From positions 1 to 32,792 of the forward strand of contig CAMOIT010000009.1 of NCBI GenBank assembly GCA_946616285.1: DNA of 32,792 bases, given 5' to 3'. Below, in pieces: positions 17,141 through 25,788 of the stretch; position 1 is the first letter of the stretch; the number at the start of each line of letters is the position of its first letter. Both the position numbers and the translations under genes were made by a program. The notes under the pieces were generated by a model that ran no database searches, was not told where the DNA came from, and saw only the letters and a list, made by a program, of their open reading frames with translations. The DNA comes from an uncultured Bacteroidales bacterium. GTDB lineage: Bacteria > Bacteroidota > Bacteroidia > Bacteroidales > UBA932.

Positions 17141-18153
17141 AACGCTTAGGACAGATATTCATCATAGCTTCGGCGGCAGTACTGCTTTTCTGGGCTCTCC
17201 CGTGGCTTGTTAATCTTATCACGGTAAAGCCCTACGGCACGCCTTTCACCCTTTATAGCTGCACAGTGCACGACTTTACCATGCTGGACAAGAGCGAAGG
17301 CCACGGCTTCCGCTTCCTTGACACCAAAGGCAACGTTTACGGGGACGAAGCCCAGCCCATGTTCTACGCCTCCATCCTGGCTTCGCGAGGGGAACTGCCC
17401 GATACCATCGAAGGCCGTCCAATAACTCTTGCCGAAATAGAACGTAACGCCGTAATCATATCTTCGGACCCTCAGGACGTGAACCGTCCCGCCGCGCCTG
17501 TGTATCTTCTGATGGAATCGGTGCCGGAGCGCCTGGAACTTAAGGATCCCGAAGACGCTATGGTCTCCCGCAAAAACTCCATCGACATATACTGTATGGA
17601 CGAAAACCGGCTCCTGGAAGATAAGACGGCGCAGCTTAACGATGCCCTCAAGGAGCAGGGCTTTGCCTATCCCGCCAAGGTTTTCGCCGGCAATCCTTCG
17701 GACCGCAAGGACCACGACGAAGGCTATCTTGTGGCCGACAGCGAAGACAAGATTTACAAGATCAAACAGGTGAACGGAACCATGGAAGTAAGGCATCTTC
17801 AGCAGGCCGACGGCCTACATACAAAGTGGATGCTCATTACCGAATTCGAGAACAGGGCCACCCTGGGCTGGCTTGTATCGGCCGAAAACCGCCTCTCGAT
17901 TCTTCGCGAAGATGGCTCTGTAGTACCCACGGAGGTGATTTTCGACCCTGGCAGCGAAGACATGCTGGCAGTAGGTGACCTCTTCTATTATACAATTAAA
18001 ACTTCCACCGAAGAAGGTGAACATTTCTATGCCCTCAGAAGCGACGATTTCTCGCTTGTGGATACCATGGACCGTCCTTATCCCAAGGAGTGGAGCATCC
18101 CCGGCATTTCGTTCACCTCAGGAACTGATGCATCTGTAAGACCCCGCCTTTGA
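17137..18153 (+). CDS. DUF4857-like membrane-anchored protein
   Basis: ATGA overlap with permease; MKRLGQIFIIASAAVLLFWALPWLVNLIT then soluble domain; family name assigned from gene context and recall. Confidence 0.6.
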   Translation: MKRLGQIFIIASAAVLLFWALPWLVNLITVKPYGTPFTLYSCTVHDFTMLDKSEGHGFRFLDTKGNVYGDEAQPMFYASILASRGELPDTIEGRPITLAEIERNAVIISSDPQDVNRPAAPVYLLMESVPERLELKDPEDAMVSRKNSIDIYCMDENRLLEDKTAQLNDALKEQGFAYPAKVFAGNPSDRKDHDEGYLVADSEDKIYKIKQVNGTMEVRHLQQADGLHTKWMLITEFENRATLGWLVSAENRLSILREDGSVVPTEVIFDPGSEDMLAVGDLFYYTIKTSTEEGEHFYALRSDDFSLVDTMDRPYPKEWSIPGISFTSGTDASVRPRL

Positions 18154-20672
18154 AACGCCTCCTGACACTATCAGCCATGATTTTCGCGGCCGCGATGACA
18201 GCAGCCGCGCAGGAGGCTGATACTTATCCCGATACCCTGTGGATTAATGAAGCGGTGGTAACGGCGAAAGAAGAAAAAGGCGTTACGGCCACTTCAAAGA
18301 TTGGCAAAGATGCCATATCCCACATCCAGCCCTCAAGCATCGCCGATCTCCTGGAACTGCTTCCGGGCGGACTTTCCCGAGACCCCGTGCTTTCCAGCCC
18401 CCAGGCTATAAACCTGCGTGCGGCGGGCAGCCTGCCGTCGGACTACATATCATCGGCCCTTGGCACCCGCTTCACGATTGACGGAAGGCCGGTTCTGAAC
18501 GATGCCAACCTTCAGTATACGCCGGCTTTCAGCAGCCTCGGCACCGACTATGTGAACCTTGGCACGGACATGCGCACCATATCCACCGAAGATATAGAGT
18601 CGGTGAACGTGGTCAGGGGCATAGCTTCGGTACGGCACGGAGACCTTACCAGCGGCCTGGTGCAAATCCGCCGCATAAAAGGCGGACAGGCCTTCAGGAT
18701 GAGGGCTAAAGCCGACATGCAGTCAAAGCTCATCTTTGCCGGGAAAGGTTGGGAATGGGGCGACAAAGACAAGACCACCCTGAACATCGGCGTAAATTTC
18801 CTGAATTCGCAGGCCGATCCCCGCAATCCACGCCAGAACTACAAGCGCCTGACGGGCAGCGTCCGTGCCGGCCACAATTGGATGGGCGGAGAAAGCTATA
18901 CCCACGCCGTCAATCTGAGCCTGGACTATACCGGCTCCTTCGACAACCGCAAGTCGGACCGCAACATAGACGAAATCGACGGCCTCCCAGTAGAGACCTA
19001 CAAAAGCAGCTACAACCGCTTCGAACTTGGCGGCGACTACACCATAAGGACCAGGGACGAGGATGCGTTTTTCCATTCCTTCGCCCTCACCGGCAGCCTG
19101 AGCTACGAGCAGGACCTTATCGACCGCTGGAAGCAGGTGATTCTTGGGGCCGACGAGCCCATGTCCGTATCTCGCGAGGCAGGGGAGTTTGACTCCATCA
19201 TGATTCCGGCCCGCTACGAGGCCACGCTCCAGGTGGACGGAAAGCCCTTCTACGCGTATCTGCAGGCCGTTTCCGATTTCCGTTTCGGCAGCCAGAAGCT
19301 TATGATTGGCGCCGAATGGACCTTCGACAAAAACTTCGGCGGAGGTTCCATTTTCGACATCTATCATCCTTTCACCACCGGCATGTCGGCACGTCCAAGG
19401 GCCTACAAAGACATTCCGGCCGATAACCAGCTTGCCGTTTTCGCCGAAGAGAGCGGCGCCCTGGAAGCAGGCCGATGGAAATTGGAATGGTCGGCCGGGG
19501 CGCGTCTTTCAGCGCTTTTGGGCCTTCCGGAAGGCTACAGTCTCAGGGAAAGCCCTAACATCGACCCCCGCGCCAATATTCGCGTAAACTTCCCCGAAAC
19601 GGAGCCCGGCGGCCACAGACTGGAAGCGGGACTGTGGGCTGGCGCAGGCCTCCACACCAAGTTCCCCACTATGGACATGCTTTATCCCGAGCTTATTTAC
19701 GGGGACAGGCAGCAGCTGAACTACTGGCCCACGGATAAAAGCCAACGGCGCATAAACTACCTCGTTTACATCATCGACCCCACCAACAAGGCTCTGGAGC
19801 CTGCCCGTAACCTGAAATGGGAAACCGGCATCGACGCAAGCTGGAAAGGTTGGAGCTTTTCGGCCGACTTCTTCGTTGAGGACATGCGCTCCGGCTTCCG
19901 CAGCGGCACGGAGTACATCCAGCTCATTTCCAAGGACTATGACGAAAGCGCCATAGACCGCAGCACCCTTGTGGGGCCGCCTTCCACCGAAGGTCTGCCT
20001 TATCAGCTGGATACCATGCTCATTGGCTACGGACTCACCACCAACGGCAGCCGGACAAAGAAAACAGGCATCGAATATACTCTCACTTCGGAGCGCATTC
20101 CTTACATAAATACGCGCGTGAACGTAAGCGGGGCCTGGTTCCTCACCCGCTACATGAACAGCCAGCCGGAGTACGAGCGCCCTTCGTCGGTTATTGACGG
20201 AAAACCTTATCCTTATATCGGCATATACGAAAAGAACGACAGCTTCCTGCACGAAACTTTCAATACAAGCATACTGCTGGACACCCAGGTCCCAAGCCTC
20301 GGCCTCATATTCACTACTTCCTTCCAGTGCACCTGGTTCACCGGGCAGCAGAGGCTTTCGGACGATTCAGTGCCGGTGGCATATTTGGATAAGGAACTTG
20401 TAAGGCATGCTTTCACGGAAGAATCCAGCGCCGACGGAGTGCTGCACCAGATGGTGCGCCAGTTCTCCGGAGCCCTTCTGGAATACCGCAGGGTGCCGTT
20501 TTACATGAACGTGAACCTTAAGCTCACCAAAATGTTTTTCCGCGACAAGTTCCGTGCATCGCTGTTTGTGAACAGACTATTCACCGTGGCTCCGGACTAT
20601 GAGGTGGACGGTGTGGTAAAACGCCGCTCCAGCACCCCGTACTTCGGAATGGAAATGAGTTTTGCCCTATGA
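18150..20672 (+). CDS. TonB-dependent outer membrane receptor
   Basis: Signal peptide, plug-like region (ADLLELLPGG...INLRAAG...RFTIDGRPVLND...IESVNVVRGIASVRHGDLTSGLVQI), barrel ending FGMEMSFAL; TTG start overlapping previous TGA. Confidence 0.9.
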   Translation: MKRLLTLSAMIFAAAMTAAAQEADTYPDTLWINEAVVTAKEEKGVTATSKIGKDAISHIQPSSIADLLELLPGGLSRDPVLSSPQAINLRAAGSLPSDYISSALGTRFTIDGRPVLNDANLQYTPAFSSLGTDYVNLGTDMRTISTEDIESVNVVRGIASVRHGDLTSGLVQIRRIKGGQAFRMRAKADMQSKLIFAGKGWEWGDKDKTTLNIGVNFLNSQADPRNPRQNYKRLTGSVRAGHNWMGGESYTHAVNLSLDYTGSFDNRKSDRNIDEIDGLPVETYKSSYNRFELGGDYTIRTRDEDAFFHSFALTGSLSYEQDLIDRWKQVILGADEPMSVSREAGEFDSIMIPARYEATLQVDGKPFYAYLQAVSDFRFGSQKLMIGAEWTFDKNFGGGSIFDIYHPFTTGMSARPRAYKDIPADNQLAVFAEESGALEAGRWKLEWSAGARLSALLGLPEGYSLRESPNIDPRANIRVNFPETEPGGHRLEAGLWAGAGLHTKFPTMDMLYPELIYGDRQQLNYWPTDKSQRRINYLVYIIDPTNKALEPARNLKWETGIDASWKGWSFSADFFVEDMRSGFRSGTEYIQLISKDYDESAIDRSTLVGPPSTEGLPYQLDTMLIGYGLTTNGSRTKKTGIEYTLTSERIPYINTRVNVSGAWFLTRYMNSQPEYERPSSVIDGKPYPYIGIYEKNDSFLHETFNTSILLDTQVPSLGLIFTTSFQCTWFTGQQRLSDDSVPVAYLDKELVRHAFTEESSADGVLHQMVRQFSGALLEYRRVPFYMNVNLKLTKMFFRDKFRASLFVNRLFTVAPDYEVDGVVKRRSSTPYFGMEMSFAL

Positions 20673-21055
20673 AAAAGACTGTCATAGCAATACTTCTGCT
20701 GGCCCTTTCCTGCACCCCTCAGGTGGAGGAGAACATACTTTGCAAGGTGACGCTGAACCTTTCCCTTCCCGACGGCCGGAACATGGTTTCCCTTACCATA
20801 GACCCAACCCTGGAGGGCAATATCTTCCAAAACCTCAACACGGGCCGGAACTACCCTTATCCCCTGATAGTGAACAATACAGGGCAGATGACAGTCCTGA
20901 AAGGCGTGTATATGCTTGGCTTCGATGGCGAGGCAGTTTTCGAAGACGGCTCCCGCGTAAAAGTGCGTTTCGTGTCCTGGAATACCCCTTCCACCGCAGT
21001 TGAGCTTCTTGACGACAGCCATACGCTGGAAATCCCCCTGACCATACTGAAATGA
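20669..21055 (+). CDS. small lipoprotein of unknown function
   Basis: MKKTVIAILLLALSCTPQ lipobox; ATGA overlaps at both ends. Confidence 0.75.
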   Translation: MKKTVIAILLLALSCTPQVEENILCKVTLNLSLPDGRNMVSLTIDPTLEGNIFQNLNTGRNYPYPLIVNNTGQMTVLKGVYMLGFDGEAVFEDGSRVKVRFVSWNTPSTAVELLDDSHTLEIPLTILK

Positions 21056-22593
21056 TGCTTTCCCTGCTAATATCGGTATTCATCGCACAGAATGATACGC
21101 TAACGGTGCTTCAAAAGAGCGCCGCAAGGGAAAGCGTGGTGGCAAAGGCTGCGACAGTGGAGGGGAGCGCTGCGAGCTATCTTATGGAGCCCCTGAAGGC
21201 ATATACCTCCATCGCCGCCGCCTGGAACGGGCGCAGGGAGGAAAGCCCGGCCAGGATGGAAGAAGGCGACAGCATGGACGAAGGGCAGCTGAACATATCC
21301 ACGCTGGTGCGTCCTTCGGGAAACAGCGCCGTCCGCGGCTCCATCAATTATGCAAGGGGACTCAAGAGAAATGTAATCTGGAACACATCTTCGGATTACG
21401 ACATTGTATATCCATATACCCTGGCCGATACGGTTGGCGGTAATCTGAACCATGAGAAATACCAGTTCTCCGGCGGCTATTCGGCCCTGAAAGGGAACTT
21501 CCTATGGGGCCTGGAGGGGGCATACAGAGCCTTCCACGAGTACAGGGACGTTGATCCGCGCCCCCGGAATATTGTTTCGGACCTTAACGTACGCGGCACC
21601 GCCGGCCTGCTACTTGGAGGCAGGGTGCTGGAGGGCAGCCTTTTCTACAGGCGATACAGCCAGAGCCAGAACGTGACCTTTGTGAGCGAAAGGGGCAGGA
21701 ACACTTCGGTCTTCCACCTTACCGGCCTGGGCGATTACAACTGGCGCTTCTCCGGCGCGTCGGACGCATACCTTACCACCCGCTACAGCGGCAACGGCGT
21801 GGGCTTTCAGCTTGCTACCTATCCCAAAGCAGTCCAGGGATGGCGGGCCGATGCCTCCTACACCCTCCTGAACATGGCGCACTACCTTCCCAATCAGAAC
21901 GAAGCGCTTTATACTCAGGCGCTTACAAGGGAGATAAGGCTTAACGCCGGCTATATAGGCCGAAGATTCACCGCCGGAGCCCATGCGGCTTACCAGTGGC
22001 GGGAAGGCATAGAGAGCGTTCTGGACAACGGCAAAGCGGGACGGTTCCTGGAGCTGACCAAACTGCCGCTATTCGGCTCCTCAGGACTATCCGCCGGGGC
22101 TGATGCCGCCTGGCAGCTTAAAAACTGGTCTGTCAGCGGCAGCGCCGAATGGTCCAGCCAAAGTGCCACCGGAGCATACCCGGAAAGGGAAATGACGCTG
22201 AGCGCCATCGATGTAAAACTTGGCGGACAGTACCTTTACGAAGGTTCCAAATGGAACTTCCTTGCCGGCGCCGAAATCCAGCGCCATCAGCCCCTCGGCG
22301 GAACTTATTGTCATTCCGAGGGTTATTGTCATTCCGAGGGTTATTGTCATTCCGAGGCCGGTTATTGTCATTCCGAGGCCGAAGGCCGAGAGAATCTCTT
22401 CAGTGCGGAATACGAATCGGCCCGTTTCCAAAGGCTTTGCCAGGGGGATTGGCGGGGGAGTATCCGCATCGGCGCCGAAAGGGCCGTAAACGCCTCAGTT
22501 TCAATATTTGCCAACCTCTGCGGCCAGTTTATAATTCTTCAGGACGGAAAGAAAGCCGCCTTCTATAATATTTCAATAGGATGTCATTTTTAA
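21052..22593 (+). CDS. DUF6850-like outer membrane beta-barrel protein
   Basis: Signal peptide, alternating aromatic/hydrophobic strands; name from recall of the DUF4876/DUF6850 gene context. Confidence 0.65.
   Translation: MMLSLLISVFIAQNDTLTVLQKSAARESVVAKAATVEGSAASYLMEPLKAYTSIAAAWNGRREESPARMEEGDSMDEGQLNISTLVRPSGNSAVRGSINYARGLKRNVIWNTSSDYDIVYPYTLADTVGGNLNHEKYQFSGGYSALKGNFLWGLEGAYRAFHEYRDVDPRPRNIVSDLNVRGTAGLLLGGRVLEGSLFYRRYSQSQNVTFVSERGRNTSVFHLTGLGDYNWRFSGASDAYLTTRYSGNGVGFQLATYPKAVQGWRADASYTLLNMAHYLPNQNEALYTQALTREIRLNAGYIGRRFTAGAHAAYQWREGIESVLDNGKAGRFLELTKLPLFGSSGLSAGADAAWQLKNWSVSGSAEWSSQSATGAYPEREMTLSAIDVKLGGQYLYEGSKWNFLAGAEIQRHQPLGGTYCHSEGYCHSEGYCHSEAGYCHSEAEGRENLFSAEYESARFQRLCQGDWRGSIRIGAERAVNASVSIFANLCGQFIILQDGKKAAFYNISIGCHF
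22305..22398 (+). repeat. in-frame tandem array of 18-nt GGTTATTGTCATTCCGAG (4 copies) ending in an interspersed palindromic repeat
   Basis: Copies at 22305-22320 (partial), 22321-22338, 22339-22356, 22360-22377, followed by GCCGAAGGCCGAGAGAATCTC; encodes YCHSE-GYCHSE-GYCHSE-A-GYCHSE. Confidence 0.9.
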
Positions 22594-22604
22594 ACCATAT
22601 TATC

Positions 22605-24032
22605 ATGAAAAAAGCAGTTTTAGTATTTGCCGCTTTAGCAGCCATGGTGGGTTGCAGCAAAGTAGCTGAACCCACGTTAACAGTTTCCACCAATGCACTT
22701 CTGGTAAGTGCGGCTGGAGGTACATCCAGTTTCGAGATTTCGTCCAACACCAACTGGATGATTTCCACCGACTCCCAGAGCTGGTACACCGTGAGCGTCA
22801 GCAGCGGTAGCGGCAACGCCACCGTCATCGTCGAAGTGGATCCTTACACCGAATCCAAGGCCCGCAGCGGCGAAATTACCGTGTTCGGCCCTAATGTCCG
22901 TGAAGTAATCGGCATTGCCCAGACGAGCCCTGTGGCCCCGGCAAAGGTATCAAACGAATATGTAGTCCCTGCCGCCGGCGGTACCGTGTTCATCCCCGTC
23001 CCCGCCGGATACGATTACGATTACAACTGGGACGAAACCTGGATATGGATTACCAAGACCAAGGAGGGCCTGGAACTGAATGTGGACGAATTCCGTACCG
23101 ACGAGGATGAGTACCGCACTGCAGTAATCCGTGCCAACTTCGGCTCCAATATCCTTGTTGAGGCAACGATTAAGCAGAGCTGGCGCAATGTGGAGCCCGG
23201 CGAGCTTCTGATAGAGGAAATCTACTTCACCGGCACCGCAATCGAAGGCGGCTTCGCCTCCGAGGACGAGTACTTCAAGCTCACCAACAACTCCGACCAT
23301 ACTATTTACGCCGACCGTACTGTCCTTGTGTTCAACTACATTCAGGGCGACAAATCCGAAGTTGGCGCCTATTACGAGTATCCCGAACTGGAAGACGCCC
23401 TTGCTGTTACCACCATGTACGCCATCCCGGGCAGTGGAAAAGATCATCCCGTCGAGCCCGGCAAATCTCTGATTATCGCCATCCATGCCCAGGATTTCTC
23501 GGCCGAGAATCCCGGCGCAATCGACCTGAGCCATGCCGACTTCGAGTTCTATGACGAAAACGAGAACTATCCCGACACCGACAATCCCGACGTGGCGAAC
23601 ATGGACATCTGGTTCAAGCAGTCCCGCACCATCACCCTCCTGAACCGCCACGGCCTTGCCAGCTACGCCATCGTGTCCGTTCCGAAGAACGAGGACGCCG
23701 CTTCCATCATGGAAAACCGTCACTGGAGCGGCACCTATTATTTCCACTTCGATGAATGGAATTTCGACTTCGAGATTGCCGACGACGACGCCTGGCTCAT
23801 CCCCGGCGATTGGGTGCTGGATGCAGTGAACGGTTCCATCCAGGACAGCTTCTACCGCAATCCATGGGGCGCAGCCTTCGACGCAGGCTGGACCCATGCG
23901 GCAGAATACTTCGGTGATATGGAACGCTTCGGCAAGTCCGTACGCCGCAAGGTGCAGGACGGAAAGCTTGTGGACAGCAACAACTCCACCAACGATTTCA
24001 TCCACGGAACAACACCGTCCCTTAAAAAATAA
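22605..24032 (+). CDS. BACON-domain lipoprotein with DUF4876-like C-terminus
   Basis: Lipobox MVGCSK; BACON-like LLVSAAGGTSSFEISSNTNWMISTDSQSWYTVS; LLIEEIYFTGT...DEYFKLTNNSDHTIYADRTVLV; true start ATG 22605. Confidence 0.75.
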   Translation: MKKAVLVFAALAAMVGCSKVAEPTLTVSTNALLVSAAGGTSSFEISSNTNWMISTDSQSWYTVSVSSGSGNATVIVEVDPYTESKARSGEITVFGPNVREVIGIAQTSPVAPAKVSNEYVVPAAGGTVFIPVPAGYDYDYNWDETWIWITKTKEGLELNVDEFRTDEDEYRTAVIRANFGSNILVEATIKQSWRNVEPGELLIEEIYFTGTAIEGGFASEDEYFKLTNNSDHTIYADRTVLVFNYIQGDKSEVGAYYEYPELEDALAVTTMYAIPGSGKDHPVEPGKSLIIAIHAQDFSAENPGAIDLSHADFEFYDENENYPDTDNPDVANMDIWFKQSRTITLLNRHGLASYAIVSVPKNEDAASIMENRHWSGTYYFHFDEWNFDFEIADDDAWLIPGDWVLDAVNGSIQDSFYRNPWGAAFDAGWTHAAEYFGDMERFGKSVRRKVQDGKLVDSNNSTNDFIHGTTPSLKK

Positions 24033-24036
24033 TACG

Positions 24037-24045
24037 TATATTTGC
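24037..24045 (+). promoter_or_regulatory. -7 promoter motif TATATTTGC upstream of ThiL-like gene
   Basis: Exact TAnnTTTGC 22 nt before ATG 24068. Confidence 0.55.
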
Positions 24046-24067
24046 AGAAGTAAATCGCTTCTGACAA

Positions 24068-25078
24068 ATGGCGGAATCATTTTCTGAAATTGGAAAAATC
24101 GAGGCGATAGACCAGCTCTATCGCCTCTCTGCTTATAGCCCGGTGAGCGGGCTCGCGTTCACCTCGGAAAAAGGCGGGCGCATCACTACCGCTTCCAGGA
24201 TGTATCTGGAAGGGATAGACTTCAACCTTGTGTATTTCCCGCTCAAGCACCTGGGATACAAGTGCGTGGTGGGTGTAGTAGGTGAACTTTACGCTGCCCT
24301 TGCGCATCCAAAGACGCTAAACGTGGTGCTTGGAATATCGGCCAAGCTGGACTTCCCACAGGTCAAGGATCTTTGGATGGGAATCACGGTTGCGGCCAAG
24401 GAGCACGGCTTCGAAGCGGTTTCTCTGGACCTCCAGCCTTCGAACAACGGCCTGTACGTGAGCGTTTCCGCAAGCGGCGAAACTTCCCTACTTACCCAGA
24501 AGCGGCGCATGGCGGCAAAGTCGAAGGACCTTATCTGCGTCTCGGGCAGCCTTGGCGCAGCATACCTTGGCCTGCAAGTGTTGGAAAGGGGAGCGCGCAG
24601 TTTCCAGGCCGACGGCCAGCAGCCGGACATGTCGCAATACCGCATGCTGGTGGGTTCGTACCTCCGTCCGGAGCTTGAAGCCTCTACAGTTTCCCGCCTG
24701 GAGGACCTTGAGATTTATCCTCCGTACGGCTATTTCCTTACCCGCGGCCTTTCCGACGGCCTGAAACGCCTTACGCGTGACAGCGGCCTCGGCGCCAAAG
24801 TCTATGCCGACAAAATTCCCTTCGAAGGCAATTCCTTCCAGCTTGGCAAGGAACTTGACATGGATCCCGTGTCGGCGGCCATGAACGGCGGGGACGACAA
24901 CCGCCTGCTTTTCGTGGTCCCGATTTTGCATCTGGAGAAATTCCGCAGGGAATTCCAGACCTTCGACATAATCGGCCACATGGCCCAGGCCGAAGTCGGA
25001 GCAGTCCTGGTAACGCCCGAAGGCGTGGAATTTCCCGTCAAAGCCCAGGGCTGGAGCGAAGAAGAAAGAAACGATTAA
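24068..25078 (+). CDS. AIR synthase-related / ThiL-like protein, divergent
   Basis: Retains LEGIDFNLVYFPLKHLGYK and MNGGDDNRLLFVVP blocks of Bacteroidota ThiL but lacks GIGDDAAV and GGDT-type motifs. Confidence 0.7.
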   Translation: MAESFSEIGKIEAIDQLYRLSAYSPVSGLAFTSEKGGRITTASRMYLEGIDFNLVYFPLKHLGYKCVVGVVGELYAALAHPKTLNVVLGISAKLDFPQVKDLWMGITVAAKEHGFEAVSLDLQPSNNGLYVSVSASGETSLLTQKRRMAAKSKDLICVSGSLGAAYLGLQVLERGARSFQADGQQPDMSQYRMLVGSYLRPELEASTVSRLEDLEIYPPYGYFLTRGLSDGLKRLTRDSGLGAKVYADKIPFEGNSFQLGKELDMDPVSAAMNGGDDNRLLFVVPILHLEKFRREFQTFDIIGHMAQAEVGAVLVTPEGVEFPVKAQGWSEEERND

Positions 25079-25090
25079 AACATAAAAGCA

Positions 25091-25723
25091 ATGAAAAAAC
25101 TCATTTCCATCCTTGCTATCGCCGCTGCCGTTTCGGTATCGGCTAATGCACAGAGCATCCTCGGCGGCCTTCTCGGCGGTAACGCAGGAACCACCCTCAC
25201 CAATGTCATCGACGGTGTAGTCGGCGCAGTTTATTCCGGCCCCATTACCCTCAACGGCACCTATTCCTATAACGGCATCGCCGTATCGGCTACCAGCTCC
25301 GAAGGCGGTATCGTTTCCAACCTCGCCGGCACCGCTGTCACTTCCGGCATCGAGGCCAAGGCCGATGAATACCTCGCGAAAGTTGGCATCAAGCCCGGCG
25401 CAATGTCCTTCACATTCAATTCGTCGGACAACAGCTTCACCCTGAACGTTGCCGGCCTTTCCCTTCCCGGAACCTACAAGGTTGGCGACGGCGAGCGCAC
25501 CGTTACCCTCACCTTCGGCAAAACCATGCAGTATTTCAGCATGACCGGAACCCTTGAGTCCAGCATGAGCGGCGCAAAGATGCTCTTCACCGCCAACAAG
25601 GCCATGGCTTTCCTGAAGAAGATTGCCTCCAAGCTTGGAGAAGGCTCTTCCCAGATAAGCTCAATCGCCAGCCTGGCCGACGGCTACGACAACTTCCGCA
25701 TCGGCTTCAAACTGTCCAAGTAA
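25091..25723 (+). CDS. DUF4923 family secreted protein
   Basis: Signal peptide MKKLISILAIAAAVSVSANAQ; SILGGLLGG...LTNVIDGVVG...GTYSYNGIAVS. Confidence 0.75.
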   Translation: MKKLISILAIAAAVSVSANAQSILGGLLGGNAGTTLTNVIDGVVGAVYSGPITLNGTYSYNGIAVSATSSEGGIVSNLAGTAVTSGIEAKADEYLAKVGIKPGAMSFTFNSSDNSFTLNVAGLSLPGTYKVGDGERTVTLTFGKTMQYFSMTGTLESSMSGAKMLFTANKAMAFLKKIASKLGEGSSQISSIASLADGYDNFRIGFKLSK

Positions 25724-25744
25724 AAATTTCTTTCAAAACAATAT

Positions 25745-25775
25745 TCCGCGACCTTGACCGGGCCGCGGATTTTTT
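25745..25775 (+). terminator. intrinsic terminator after the DUF4923 gene
   Basis: TCCGCG(25745-25750)/CGCGGA(25764-25769) + T6. Confidence 0.75.
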
Positions 25776-25788
25776 ATACCTTTACGCC

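Noticed and set aside
22305-22377. CRISPR array
   Set aside because: 18-nt units are directly adjacent (no unique spacers) and lie in a coding frame.
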